A stretch of 64,000 nt of DNA, taken from NCBI GenBank assembly GCA_937981555.1, contig CALJOK010000015.1:1-64000 (forward strand), given 5' to 3'. This document shows positions 43,723 to 53,240 of this stretch, in pieces (position 1 is the stretch's first letter; each line of letters begins with the position of its first letter). The position numbers and the translations under genes are program-made. Origin of the DNA: an uncultured Saprospiraceae bacterium. GTDB lineage: Bacteria > Bacteroidota > Bacteroidia > Chitinophagales > Saprospiraceae. The notes below the pieces were generated by a model that saw only the letters and a program-made list of their open reading frames with translations, was not told the origin of the DNA and did not search any database.

Positions 43723-45963
43723 ATGAACAATCCTATTACTTCCCCTAAAAATCTTTTTGGCCGATTACGGTTTTTTGCCCTAATCACTTTTCTTTGTTTT
43801 TATTCCAATTTAATTTTTGCTCAACCATCCTTTTGTCTTAGCAATGAACAAGGTGCCACTACTATTACAGTAGATATTACTGTAGAGAATTTTAATTCTA
43901 TTATTGGTATGCAATTTCCTATTACCTGGGATCCAGCTGTTTTAGAATTTGATAGTGTAGCAAATTATAATTTACCAACTGGAACGAGTGGCTCAGTAGG
44001 GAATTTTGGTTATAATCAAACTGATAATGGTAAATTACTATTTTCATGGAATTCATCGGGTCTCGATCCAATTACATTTCCTGATGGGAGCATCATATTT
44101 TCACTTGTTTTTAATTTTATTGGCAACGGATTTACGACTGTCCAAATTGATGAAAATGATCCCTTCCCTATTGAAGTAATACATGCCAACAATACTGTTT
44201 GGTCTTCTCTAGACATTGATACAAAAGCTGGAAGTATTAATGGCGTTGGTTTTCCTCTAAGTGGAAACTTGTTTGTTGATACCAATCTTAATTGTTCTTA
44301 TGATTTAGGAGAGCAAGGAATTCCTCAATGGATTTTAAAAGTAGAAAATAACAATATTAATTATTACGCTACAACTGAGATTGATGGATCATACTCTATC
44401 TATTTAGATACTGGCGACTACGTTATTACTCCTCAAATTATTAACAACCTCTGGCAAGGTTGTCAGACTAGCTACACCATAACTATGGATGGCACTAATA
44501 ATTTCGTTCAAGATATTCCAATAAAACCAATTCTCTTTTGTCCATTAATGACTGTTGATATTGCTACTCCATTCTTACGTAGATGTTTTGAAAATAAATA
44601 CACAATCAGTTATTGTAACGATGGGACAACAATTGCCAATGGTGCATTTGTAGAAGTTGAGTTAGACAGCTTCCTTTCTGTTACTTCTTCGAGCATACCA
44701 GTTGCTAGTCAAAATGGAAATATCTATACTTTTAATATAGGAGATATAGAACCATTTCAATGTGGTGACTTCACTATAGATGTGTATGTTTCGTGCGATG
44801 CTGATTTAGGAGATACCCATTGTACGACTGTTAATATTTTTCCAAATGAAATTTGCGAACTTGGTGTTGGATGGTCAGGAGCAAATATTGAAATCTCAGG
44901 AAATTGTAACCCCACTTCAGAGGAAATTGAATTTACGGTAAAGAATATAGGAGACGGAAATATGAGTAATGGGACCACTTCTATTGTCATTGAAGATGCA
45001 GTAATGATGTTGACTAGTCCGAGTGTAAATTCGCTCAATGTTGATGAATCTCAAGTAATTTCATTCCCTGCAAATGGCTCTACGTTTAGAATGGAAATAG
45101 AACAAGTTCCTAACCATCCTTTTGGTGGAAAAGTCATAGCGGTGATTGAAGGTTGTGGTGAAAATACCAACGGAGAATTCAGTACTGGTTTTATCAATCA
45201 ATTTTCGCTAGAAGATAACAATCCTTTTACAGCCATTGATTGTAGACAAAATATTGGAGCATATGATCCTAATGATAAACAAGCTTTTCCAAGAGGATAT
45301 GGTGATCAAAATTATATCAAAGCGAATACAGATCTTGAATATTTAATTCGTTTTCAAAATACAGGAACTGATACAGCATTCAATGTGATCGTTCTTGATA
45401 CACTTTCTAGTTTATTGAATGTTGGTAGTTTCAGATTAGGCGCAAGTAGTCATCCCGTTGATTTCGAAATGACTGGAAATGGTGTTGCTATTTTTAAATT
45501 TAATAATATTATGCTTCCTGATAGTAATGTCAATGAATCAGCTTCTCATGGATTTGTACAGTTTAAAATTGCTCAAGAGCAAGACCTTTCGAATGGAACA
45601 GTTATAGAAAATGAGGCGTCAATATTTTTCGATTTTAATGAGCCAATCATCACGAATACTGCTTTCCATACGATTGGAGAAAATTTCGTCACGGTGAATA
45701 CTCAAAAAATATTTCTTTCAAACTTAGCTGTTCGGACTTTCCCAAATCCGTTTAAAGAAATGGTGAATTTCGAAATAGAAGGGGCACAATTTCAGTCCAT
45801 CCAATTAAATGTTTATGACTTGACAGGCCGACTTATTCGAACCTCAACTCATGCTGAAAATAAGTTTTCATTTTTTCGAAATCAATTATTAAGTGGGATG
45901 TATGTTTACACCCTTGTAGGAGATGGAGCAATGATTAGTTCAGGAAAGATAACGGTTCAATAA
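43723..45963 (+). CDS. Secreted cohesin-like, multi-sandwich surface protein with T9SS tail
   Basis: 746 residues. The signal peptide ends NLIFAQ at about residue 34. Residues about 38-170 look like a cohesin-type fold (TVDITVENFNSIIGMQFPI, then WDPAVLEFDSV and DGSIIFSLVFNF). Next comes an SdrD/Cna-B-like sandwich (GNLFVDTNLNCSYDLGEQG, about 185-265), then two cysteine-containing sandwich domains, and a DUF11/DUF7619-like domain (DPNDKQAFPRG, LEYLIRFQNTGTDTAFNV, ASIFFDFNEPI) typical of Bacteroidota surface proteins. The C-terminal TFPNPFKEMVNFEI ... GMYVYTLV is a T9SS sorting domain. No catalytic motif; probably adhesive or structural. Confidence 0.85.
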   Translation: MNNPITSPKNLFGRLRFFALITFLCFYSNLIFAQPSFCLSNEQGATTITVDITVENFNSIIGMQFPITWDPAVLEFDSVANYNLPTGTSGSVGNFGYNQTDNGKLLFSWNSSGLDPITFPDGSIIFSLVFNFIGNGFTTVQIDENDPFPIEVIHANNTVWSSLDIDTKAGSINGVGFPLSGNLFVDTNLNCSYDLGEQGIPQWILKVENNNINYYATTEIDGSYSIYLDTGDYVITPQIINNLWQGCQTSYTITMDGTNNFVQDIPIKPILFCPLMTVDIATPFLRRCFENKYTISYCNDGTTIANGAFVEVELDSFLSVTSSSIPVASQNGNIYTFNIGDIEPFQCGDFTIDVYVSCDADLGDTHCTTVNIFPNEICELGVGWSGANIEISGNCNPTSEEIEFTVKNIGDGNMSNGTTSIVIEDAVMMLTSPSVNSLNVDESQVISFPANGSTFRMEIEQVPNHPFGGKVIAVIEGCGENTNGEFSTGFINQFSLEDNNPFTAIDCRQNIGAYDPNDKQAFPRGYGDQNYIKANTDLEYLIRFQNTGTDTAFNVIVLDTLSSLLNVGSFRLGASSHPVDFEMTGNGVAIFKFNNIMLPDSNVNESASHGFVQFKIAQEQDLSNGTVIENEASIFFDFNEPIITNTAFHTIGENFVTVNTQKIFLSNLAVRTFPNPFKEMVNFEIEGAQFQSIQLNVYDLTGRLIRTSTHAENKFSFFRNQLLSGMYVYTLVGDGAMISSGKITVQ

Positions 45964-46113
45964 TTAATAGAAGAACAATCATATTAGTTTTGAAGAACCT
46001 TAGAGGAGTCTGTTTTTGTTAAATATAATCCTATGAAAACTAAAACTTAAGCAGAATTCTCGAAGGTTTTCAAAATCTTAAAAACCAAAATGTAAGGATC
46101 ATAAATTTGTTAG

Positions 46114-46150
46114 ACGGTTAGATGTGAATACATCTAACCGTTTCTTTTTT
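46114..46150 (+). terminator. Intrinsic terminator
   Basis: A perfect 12-bp stem ACGGTTAGATGT / ACATCTAACCGT (46114-46125 and 46130-46141), GAAT loop and T-rich tail. It ends the transcript of the gene that stops at 45963. The 150 bases in between hold no gene that I can support. Confidence 0.92.
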
Positions 46151-46210
46151 GGAATAACGAATTTCCAATGTCAGAAAACTGAAGTCTTTTTTATACACTT
46201 AAGAATTAAA

Positions 46211-47029
46211 TTATTGCAGTCCTCCCATATACATACCCGCAGCATCTACCATACTGTAACCATATATAAAATACTTCCCTCCTGTCTCATCATCAATAAC
46301 TGTATCACAACCAACTCTCACCATCCGAACAGTTATAATTGCACCATCAGGAATACCCTCAAAATCAGATGCTAGCAATTGATAACTTCCATTATCATCT
46401 ATCAATTTAACATTCTCTACAATCTGATCATACCCTTGGCTTACAAAAATTTCATTACTAGGAAAACTTGGAGAATAATTCAAAGATATAGCAACACCTA
46501 CTGAATTATCTATATCACTTTCCCAAGTAACTATACTTGACTGTGCTTCAATTACAAAATCATCTGCAGGAGTTGGATAAGTAAATTTCACCAATTCAGG
46601 AAGCGTAAAATCTGTATTAAAATAGGTTGATTGATCATCTTTTAATTCAATCGATGTAGTAGCTCCATAGAGAAAAGATAAATTATCAGTCGAAGCATAT
46701 CTATTTTGGTCATCAGGAGTAATTGTAATATTATTTCCAATTATTAAATCTCCCTTATCCTCTGCTCCTTGAGAACCATTAAAATATCCTTGGATATCAG
46801 CTCTTTCAATATTTTGAGTATGAACAGTTCTGTAAGATTGAATCCACAAAGTGCCGTTGATATCTGCATCTAAGCAAGCACTCTCATCAATGATTATTTG
46901 CAAAAAATCAGAGAATGTTGGATTTGATGATAACAGACTTTCTTTATCACAACTTGAAATAAGAAGAATACTTAAAATCATAGTTGAGAACAAAACACTT
47001 GGCTTAAAAGTTAATATTGAATTTTTCAT
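46211..47029 (-). CDS. Lipoprotein of unknown function
   Basis: 272 residues. The lipoprotein signal peptide has lipobox LISSC, with Cys at about residue 27. The mature part is beta-rich and acidic, with a block FTYPTPADDFVIEAQSSIV followed by WESDI that resembles a fibronectin-like or Ig-like sandwich, and a late CDTVIDDETGGKYFIYGYS segment. No family recognised. It is 34 bases downstream of the S9 peptidase gene on the same strand and may be read through from it. Confidence 0.75.
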   Translation of the reverse strand: MKNSILTFKPSVLFSTMILSILLISSCDKESLLSSNPTFSDFLQIIIDESACLDADINGTLWIQSYRTVHTQNIERADIQGYFNGSQGAEDKGDLIIGNNITITPDDQNRYASTDNLSFLYGATTSIELKDDQSTYFNTDFTLPELVKFTYPTPADDFVIEAQSSIVTWESDIDNSVGVAISLNYSPSFPSNEIFVSQGYDQIVENVKLIDDNGSYQLLASDFEGIPDGAIITVRMVRVGCDTVIDDETGGKYFIYGYSMVDAAGMYMGGLQ

Positions 47030-47063
47030 TTTTATTTATTTACAGTTATTTCTTGTAAAAAAA

Positions 47064-49865
47064 TTAATCCTTCTTCAACTCCAACCCTTGTCGAATTCCT
47101 TTTTCCATCGCAGGCACTCCCCTTTCCATCCACATCGGTTTTCCTTTTCCTTGTAAATAAAAATCAAAAAATTGCTGCATCCTTAAATTAAAATCCTTTC
47201 GATTTTGCAGCTTCACCGGCCAATGGGGTTCATCATTATAATTCAACATCCAGGCAGATTTACCCAAGCGACGCAGTCCATTAAAAAATTCAATTCCTTG
47301 ATACCAAGGCACCGCACCATCTTTATCATTATGCAAAATCAACAAAGGTGTTTCGATTTTATCAAGAAAAAATATTGGAGAATTCTCAATATATCGAATC
47401 GGAAATTCCCATGGCGTGCCACCAATTCGACTTTGCGTATGCTCATATTGAAACGCTCGACTCATTCCACTTCCCCATCGAATTCCACCGTAAGCAGAAA
47501 TCATATTAACCACCGGCGCACCAGATTCCGCACATTTAAAAATGTTTGATTTCGTAACAATATATGCTGCCTGATAACCTCCCCAACTATGCCCTTGCAT
47601 CCCAATATTATCTGCATCAATAAATCCTTTTTCGATCAAAGAAGTCACGCCTGGTATCACAGCATTGTAAGCACTTTCTCCTGGATAACCTACTCGATAT
47701 GGTACGTCTGGATTAAAAATCACATAACCACGATTCGAATAATAAGAATAATTAATAGTCGAACGATGAGGATATGGGGCACGATGTCGGTGTAAAGTAT
47801 GCGAGCTTCTTTCATAGAAATTCACCAACATTGGGTACTTTTTCTTTGGATCAAAATTGTCAGGTTTGACTAACAAACCAGTCAACTCTTGTCCATCAAG
47901 CGAAGTCCAAGTGTAGGGTTCAATCGTTCCCCATTTATATTCAGATTGCTGGGGATTGGCAGTACTCACTTTCGTTTCTTTATTAAATTTATGATCTTTC
48001 ACCAATCTTAAATCAGGAAAAAGTTGAAAGGATTCTTTTGTAAATAACAATGCATTTACATTTTTTGCTTTTTGCGGACGACGAGTAAATGCGTAATCTC
48101 CTCCCACCAATCTTTTCATTTTTTTATCAGAAAAATTAAAACTCAAATACCCTTCTTGTTTACTTTTTTCTTTAAAGGAATGTAGCAAAGTTTCTTTTTT
48201 CAAATCAATACTTCGCTCTTCTCGATCCAATCGAACATAGCGAAATACAGTCGGATCTGCCGCCTCTCTCCCTTTGGTCAATCGTGTTGGCGGTTCCTTA
48301 TATTCAGGATGAATTTTCCAAATGTCATATCGATCGTACAATAAAAGATACTCATCATCAGTCGTCCAACCTGCCATTCCTGTATTTCTCGGATGATTTG
48401 GTTGATCATTCAATTCATCATAAAACTTTGAGATTTTATTATTCGAAATTTGGGTCGTTTTTTTACTGGCAAAAGAATAAGCAAACCATGCCGTATCTGG
48501 CACACTTTGCCAAAAAATGTATTTTGCCTTAGGTGACATTCGAGGATTCCCTCTTATTTCACTAGCGATTTTTCTCCATTCCCCTCCACTTAAATCCTTG
48601 ACATACAAATCTTTATAGGACGGCCAACCTTCCCATGATGTTTTTTCTAAATACGGTTTTGCATTATACCCCATCACCATATTTGCATTCCCTTCATCTC
48701 CTAAACTAACTTCATCAACGGTTAAATCTGCTAATTGATAAAATGATTTTTTTGAAATATCATAAGCAGATAGGTAGGCTTTATTACGATCTCTTTTTAG
48801 ATCATTTTCTTGTCGGGTGTATAATTTTTTATCGGTATAACTCCAAACCTCTACGTTAACAATTTCCTCATCTAGCAAACTGGTATCTTGTAAAATCGGC
48901 GGTGGCGCAATTCCAAAAAACAATCGTTTTCCATTTTCAGAAAAAGATAGTTTTTCATTTTTACTCACAATCCAATCTTTTTGTAACAACGTATTTACAT
49001 TATTAAAAACCACTCCTGCAGTCTCAGTTTTTCCATTCCAAAAGTGTAATTGAAAAGGTTCAACTTGAGCATCAGTTGTATCAACATTGGAAAGAAAAGC
49101 AGCTTGACTTCCTTTTTTATCAAATGTCAAAAACTTATATTTTCCTTTTTCTTTATGAAGGGTTTTTAATTCTTTTTTGGAAAAATCATAACAATACATT
49201 CCCGCAGAAAAAGTAGAATCATTTCCTGTACTCGAAAACAACATTTTCCCGCCTTCTTCCGAAAGCGCATAATCTTTTACATAGGTAAAAGTTTGTTCCG
49301 TTCCATTTTCTAAATTTCGAATCGTAAGGCGAGTTCCATGATCCGTCGTTTCTTTCTTTTTAGGTCGAACAGAAATCGTATCTCCTTTTTCAAAGGTTTG
49401 TTCTTCTCTCAAGTAAGCGATGTGACCATTCCATTTTTCAGGAACTTTAAATGATTTCACATTGGGCACTTTAAATAAAGAGCGAGTAGCTATATTATAT
49501 ATCCCCAAAGTATCATTGGGCATATTTTTCTTCTTTACTTTATTTCGCTTCATCATTTTCAGCGAATCCGCATGTGGTGTTATTTTAAAAACTACAAACT
49601 TCGAGTCGTCAGTAATTTTTGCTTTATCACCACGATTAAAAGTATATTCCTTTTGATTTTTTGCATTAAAGATTTTGAGTTGCGTATCTCCTTCACCTGG
49701 CTTTAGATGATAAACGACCCAATCACCATTATTAGAAATGGTTGGACTTTGAATCCTATTCCATTTGGCATATACAGTTTCATCCATCGTTTTTTTCGAA
49801 GAATTTTGACTGAAAGAAATATTAATAATGAAAAAGGAAAAAATGAGGAGGTGAAAAAATTTCAT
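47064..49865 (-). CDS. Secreted prolyl-oligopeptidase family (S9) serine peptidase
   Basis: 933 residues. The signal peptide ends INISFSQ. The N-terminal two thirds form a beta-propeller that gates the active site. The C-terminal alpha/beta hydrolase domain carries the catalytic triad: S760 in GHSWGGY, D849 in HNDKDGAVPW and H881 in NDEPHWP. The length and the missing extra anchors fit the periplasmic dipeptidyl-peptidase-like S9 enzymes common in Bacteroidota, which cut short peptides into di- or tripeptides for uptake. The exact specificity cannot be read from the sequence. It is divergent from the lpxB cluster across an AT-rich gap. Confidence 0.9.
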   Translation of the reverse strand: MKFFHLLIFSFFIINISFSQNSSKKTMDETVYAKWNRIQSPTISNNGDWVVYHLKPGEGDTQLKIFNAKNQKEYTFNRGDKAKITDDSKFVVFKITPHADSLKMMKRNKVKKKNMPNDTLGIYNIATRSLFKVPNVKSFKVPEKWNGHIAYLREEQTFEKGDTISVRPKKKETTDHGTRLTIRNLENGTEQTFTYVKDYALSEEGGKMLFSSTGNDSTFSAGMYCYDFSKKELKTLHKEKGKYKFLTFDKKGSQAAFLSNVDTTDAQVEPFQLHFWNGKTETAGVVFNNVNTLLQKDWIVSKNEKLSFSENGKRLFFGIAPPPILQDTSLLDEEIVNVEVWSYTDKKLYTRQENDLKRDRNKAYLSAYDISKKSFYQLADLTVDEVSLGDEGNANMVMGYNAKPYLEKTSWEGWPSYKDLYVKDLSGGEWRKIASEIRGNPRMSPKAKYIFWQSVPDTAWFAYSFASKKTTQISNNKISKFYDELNDQPNHPRNTGMAGWTTDDEYLLLYDRYDIWKIHPEYKEPPTRLTKGREAADPTVFRYVRLDREERSIDLKKETLLHSFKEKSKQEGYLSFNFSDKKMKRLVGGDYAFTRRPQKAKNVNALLFTKESFQLFPDLRLVKDHKFNKETKVSTANPQQSEYKWGTIEPYTWTSLDGQELTGLLVKPDNFDPKKKYPMLVNFYERSSHTLHRHRAPYPHRSTINYSYYSNRGYVIFNPDVPYRVGYPGESAYNAVIPGVTSLIEKGFIDADNIGMQGHSWGGYQAAYIVTKSNIFKCAESGAPVVNMISAYGGIRWGSGMSRAFQYEHTQSRIGGTPWEFPIRYIENSPIFFLDKIETPLLILHNDKDGAVPWYQGIEFFNGLRRLGKSAWMLNYNDEPHWPVKLQNRKDFNLRMQQFFDFYLQGKGKPMWMERGVPAMEKGIRQGLELKKD

Positions 49866-49959
49866 AGTGTAGTTTGTTTTTATTGCTAAAAATAATAAAA
49901 AGCATTCATTATAATACTATGAAGATCCGTTCATATTTAATCAACAGCAACAATCATAT

Positions 49960-50175
49960 ATATCATTTACACATTGTAAAAAAATAATTATAAAAGTTAT
50001 AAACATTATTTAAAATGTATTTTTTACAAAAAATAGAGTTTTCCACATGCAAAACACATGTTTATAAGTAGTAATATAATTTATATTTTAATATGTTTTT
50101 GTTATCTAAAACAATGATTATCAGCAAATTAACAACTGTTAATAACTTTTGTGAATTATTTGTGAAAAAGTAAAT
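49960..50175. other. AT-rich gap with DnaA-box-like words, candidate replication origin
   Basis: The 917-base gap 49866-50782 is very AT-rich. It holds TTTTCCACA (50039-50047), one mismatch from the DnaA box TTATNCACA, and on the other strand TGTGAATTA (50150-50158) and TGTGAAAAA (50161-50169), one mismatch each. The inverted pair TTAACA / TGTTAA lies beside them (about 50129-50142). Transcription runs away from this gap on both sides: leftward units are mostly minus, and the first three to the right are plus. No exact DnaA box and no dnaA gene is present, so this is only a candidate. Confidence 0.3.
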
Positions 50176-50394
50176 TTTAAATATTGCATCTAAAAAGTTT
50201 ACCTTAGCGTCACAATCAGAAAAAATATAATTTAATATAAAATAAATATATCACTGATTATTATTATCATTTGATTTTGAATGTTTTTTCCTTCAAAATT
50301 TGTCCAAAAGGGAAGTACCCCATACAATGAAAGCAAATTAACTACAATCGCTTTATTGTAATTACAATTTAGATTTACTTGAGAAAAATTAAAA

Positions 50395-50605
50395 AAGGGA
50401 ATGATGATGCTTTCACTTTCTAGTCCAACTGAATCTGAGATGAAAAAGTGAATTAGCCCTCGGTCTTTTCATAAGTTTTAACAATCATTGCAACATTAGC
50501 AATATCCCTAAGCACATCATCCTTAAGCTTCTACAATTACTGATACTACAAGATGACGTAGAAGATAAAGGGTTCAAGAACTTAGTTCTTGAAGCCCTTT
50601 TTTTT
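50395..50605 (+). ncRNA. Candidate small structured RNA or leader with intrinsic terminator
   Basis: Successive hairpins: TTCACTTT / AAAGTGAA (50412-50419 and 50445-50452), CTTCTAC / GTAGAAG (50528-50534 and 50558-50564) and a strong terminator AAGGGTTCAAGAAC / GTTCTTGAA-G-CCCTT (50568-50581 and 50585-50599) with a T-run to 50605. A 16-codon frame starting ATGATGATG at 50401 lies inside and could be a short peptide. A possible -7 element TACCTTAG lies at 50200-50207. No downstream gene is within 170 bases, so it looks like a free-standing transcript. The family is not recognised. Confidence 0.4.
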
Positions 50606-50782
50606 ATTTAATAAATGCTCCACGATATTTATTTCCAGCCTCCAACTTACCAAATGAATTCACCTGTCTTGCAGCAAAATCAATTTTTAAAATACAACAA
50701 AATGAAATACAGCTGAATCATATTAAGTTAGGTAATCTAAAAGCTAGTCAGTAATTTTACCCTTCAATCAAAACGAAATATC

Positions 50783-51085
50783 ATGTTTGAAAAAGATTCC
50801 TTAATTGCAGGATTACTCCTCGGTGTTTTCATTCCATTTGTTGGGTATGCGGTGGTGCTAGAAATTTATGACCAGTTAGATGCAGCTGATATCATTAATG
50901 GATTTGGCTCAGGAGATTTTAGACGACGTACCTCTGCCCTCTTGGGACTTTGTATGAACCTTATTCCCTTTGCATTTTTTAATCGAAAAAAATTTTTCTA
51001 CTCTATGAGAGGAATTATGATTCCAACCATAATTTATGCTGGGATTTGGTTTTTCTATTTTGGTTCGAAAATTATGTGGGACTAA
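50783..51085 (+). CDS. Small three-helix membrane protein upstream of lpxB
   Basis: 100 residues with hydrophobic segments at about 8-27 (IAGLLLGVFIPFVGYAVVLE), about 52-66 (LLGLCMNLIPFAFFN) and about 74-94 (RGIMIPTIIYAGIWFFYFG). The first segment is followed by an acidic stretch, and basic residues flank the second. Small membrane proteins in this position next to lpxB are common in Bacteroidota. That is recalled context, not a function. It is probably co-transcribed with lpxB, which starts 55 bases after its stop. Confidence 0.8.
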   Translation: MFEKDSLIAGLLLGVFIPFVGYAVVLEIYDQLDAADIINGFGSGDFRRRTSALLGLCMNLIPFAFFNRKKFFYSMRGIMIPTIIYAGIWFFYFGSKIMWD

Positions 51086-51140
51086 GTCAACGTTATACAA
51101 CACCTCATTTAATTCTATTTAGAAAAACATTTTTACTAAA

Positions 51141-52256
51141 ATGAAATATTATATAATTGCTGGTGAGGCTTCAGGAGATTTACATGCTTCTAATTTGATG
51201 AAAGCATTAAAAGAGGAAGATCAGGAAGCTCAATTTAGATTTTGGGGTGGTGACTTGATGGAAGCTGTCGATGGAAAATTAGTCAAACATTATCGAGATC
51301 TGGCGTTCATGGGATTTTCAGAAGTAGTGATGAACTTAAAAACTATTCTCAATAATTTCAAAATATGCAAAACTGATATTTTAAAATATCAACCTGATGT
51401 TTTGATTTTAGTGGATTACCCAGGTTTCAATTTAAGAATGGCGAAGTGGGCGAAGCAGCAAGGGATCAAGGTGTTTTATTATATCTCTCCACAGATTTGG
51501 GCTTGGAATAGTCGTCGAGTTCATGGTATCAAAAAGAACATTGACAAGATGTTTGTGATCCTTCCTTTCGAAAAAGAGTTTTATAAAAAGTATGATTACG
51601 ACGTAGAGTTTGTTGGTCATCCTTTGTTGGATGTGGTCGCAGAAAGAGAATTGGATTCTAATTTTAAAATGGGAAATGGTCTTTCGGAAAAACCAATTAT
51701 TGCACTTCTCCCTGGCAGTCGAAAACAGGAAATTTCAAAGATGCTAGAAGGAATGTTAAGTGTGATCAATGACTTTCCTGGATATCAATTTGTCATTGCA
51801 GGAGCACCTTCGATTACTTTGGATTTTTATAAGTCTACCTTACAAGGCGTTGATAGCCAAGAAGTTAAAATCATTCAAAATAATACTTACGAACTTTTAC
51901 AGCATAGTTCAGCAGCCTTAGTGACGAGTGGAACGGCAACTTTGGAGACGGCACTTTTTAATGTTCCGCAAGTAGTTTGTTACAAAGGAAGTCCGATTTC
52001 TTATCAGATTGCGAAGCGAGTGATTAATGTAAAATACATTTCGTTGGTTAATTTGATTGTCGATCATGAGATTGTAAAGGAGTTGATTCAAAGTGAATTT
52101 AACTATGGAAATTTAAAAACTGAATTAGGAAAATTATTAGATGCACAAGTAGTTCAACCTGTCCTAGATGGATATTTATTATTAAAAGAGGAATTAGGAA
52201 ATTCGGGTGCTTCGAAGAAGGCAGCGAGGAAGATGGTTGATTTCTTAAAAGAATAA
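51141..52256 (+). CDS. lpxB: Lipid-A-disaccharide synthase
   Basis: Joins UDP-2,3-diacylglucosamine and lipid X to form the lipid A disaccharide, on the cytoplasmic face of the inner membrane. 371 residues, the normal size of a GT19 enzyme. Diagnostic motifs: IIAGEASGDLHASNL at the N-terminus, FWGGDLM, DYPGFNLRMAKWAK, YYISPQIWAWNSRRV, FEKEFY with EFVGHPLLD, LLPGSRKQEI, and the C-terminal SGTATLETALFNVPQVVCYK. It stops 3 bases before the next gene, so the lipoprotein gene that follows is co-transcribed. Confidence 0.95.
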   Translation: MKYYIIAGEASGDLHASNLMKALKEEDQEAQFRFWGGDLMEAVDGKLVKHYRDLAFMGFSEVVMNLKTILNNFKICKTDILKYQPDVLILVDYPGFNLRMAKWAKQQGIKVFYYISPQIWAWNSRRVHGIKKNIDKMFVILPFEKEFYKKYDYDVEFVGHPLLDVVAERELDSNFKMGNGLSEKPIIALLPGSRKQEISKMLEGMLSVINDFPGYQFVIAGAPSITLDFYKSTLQGVDSQEVKIIQNNTYELLQHSSAALVTSGTATLETALFNVPQVVCYKGSPISYQIAKRVINVKYISLVNLIVDHEIVKELIQSEFNYGNLKTELGKLLDAQVVQPVLDGYLLLKEELGNSGASKKAARKMVDFLKE

Positions 52257-52259
52257 AAT

Positions 52260-53237
52260 ATGAAAGCTTTATTTTTTTGTATTTGTATTTGTATTGTTAC
52301 AAGTTGTACTTCTCAGTATGAGTTTGAAGATAAAATTTATCAATGCACGAAGGAAACTTATCAAACGGCAGGTGTAAACTCAGATCAACTCCTAAATGAA
52401 TTTGAAAATTATTTTCTTGAAAAAAAATATCTAAAAAATACTTCTACTGATAGCTATGCTCTACTAATAGAATCTATTTTACCTCCTAATCAACTTCAGT
52501 TTTCCATTCCAAAAGATTTAGAAAATAAGTTGATGGCCTTACCTATGATGAATCAAAATTGTACTGCTCTCAATATCGACTCAGTAGAATTAGGGCAATC
52601 GAGATTCTATGAAGTCATACAAGACATCTCAAAAAATTATCAAATAATTTCTAAAACTGGAAATTTAGATAGTGAAAACTTTTTTAAAAAAATGCTTCAT
52701 GTTTTTAAAAAAGAAGATTTTGAGCATCCTCTTTTTAAGATTATTTTCTATCATTTGTTATCTGCTCACAGTTCTATGAATAAACATTTTGAAGAAAACA
52801 AAGGCGTGCTTACTCAACTCCCACCTTGGTCTAAAGATGAACCTGACCTAACTAAATTACAAGAACGAAATGTTTATACGGTAAAAGTAAATTCAAAAGA
52901 TGAAATTTTTGCTAGAGGAAAACGGATTAAATCTACTGACCTAAAAAATCAAGTTAAAGAATTTATCAGTAACCCTAATCAAAATATTGAACTTGCAGAG
53001 TATTCATATAAGGCAGTCATTTCATTAAAAAATGATAGAGGCACAACGTACAAAGTCTACATAAATGTGCTCAATGAAATAAAGGCAGCATACAATGAAT
53101 TACGAAATGAAAAAGCGATGAAATTATATAACCAGCCTTATGAAAGATTAGAGAAAACAAAGCAGAAAGAAATCAGAATGAAAATACCTTTAATAATTTC
53201 TGAATCGGAACCAACTTCCTATGGAGAAGAAGGATAA
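52260..53237 (+). CDS. Lipoprotein carrying an ExbD/TolR-like periplasmic domain
   Basis: 325 residues. The first 16 form a lipoprotein signal (lipobox VTSC, Cys16) rather than the single membrane helix of a true ExbD. Residues about 17-190 are an unrecognised helical domain. From about residue 200 to the end the sequence follows the Bacteroidota ExbD periplasmic domain: NVYTVKVNSKDEIFARGK, then LKNQVKEFISNPNQN, KAVISLKNDRGTTYKVYINV, LNEIKAAYNELRN, and the closing RMKIPLIISESEP. The ion-channel Asp of the ExbD helix is missing. It is co-transcribed with lpxB and meets the glycosyltransferase gene end to end. Role inferred only: a dedicated partner or decoy of a TonB/Tol-type motor, or a peptidoglycan-binding protein. 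Confidence 0.75.
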   Translation: MKALFFCICICIVTSCTSQYEFEDKIYQCTKETYQTAGVNSDQLLNEFENYFLEKKYLKNTSTDSYALLIESILPPNQLQFSIPKDLENKLMALPMMNQNCTALNIDSVELGQSRFYEVIQDISKNYQIISKTGNLDSENFFKKMLHVFKKEDFEHPLFKIIFYHLLSAHSSMNKHFEENKGVLTQLPPWSKDEPDLTKLQERNVYTVKVNSKDEIFARGKRIKSTDLKNQVKEFISNPNQNIELAEYSYKAVISLKNDRGTTYKVYINVLNEIKAAYNELRNEKAMKLYNQPYERLEKTKQKEIRMKIPLIISESEPTSYGEEG

Positions 53238-53240
53238 AAA

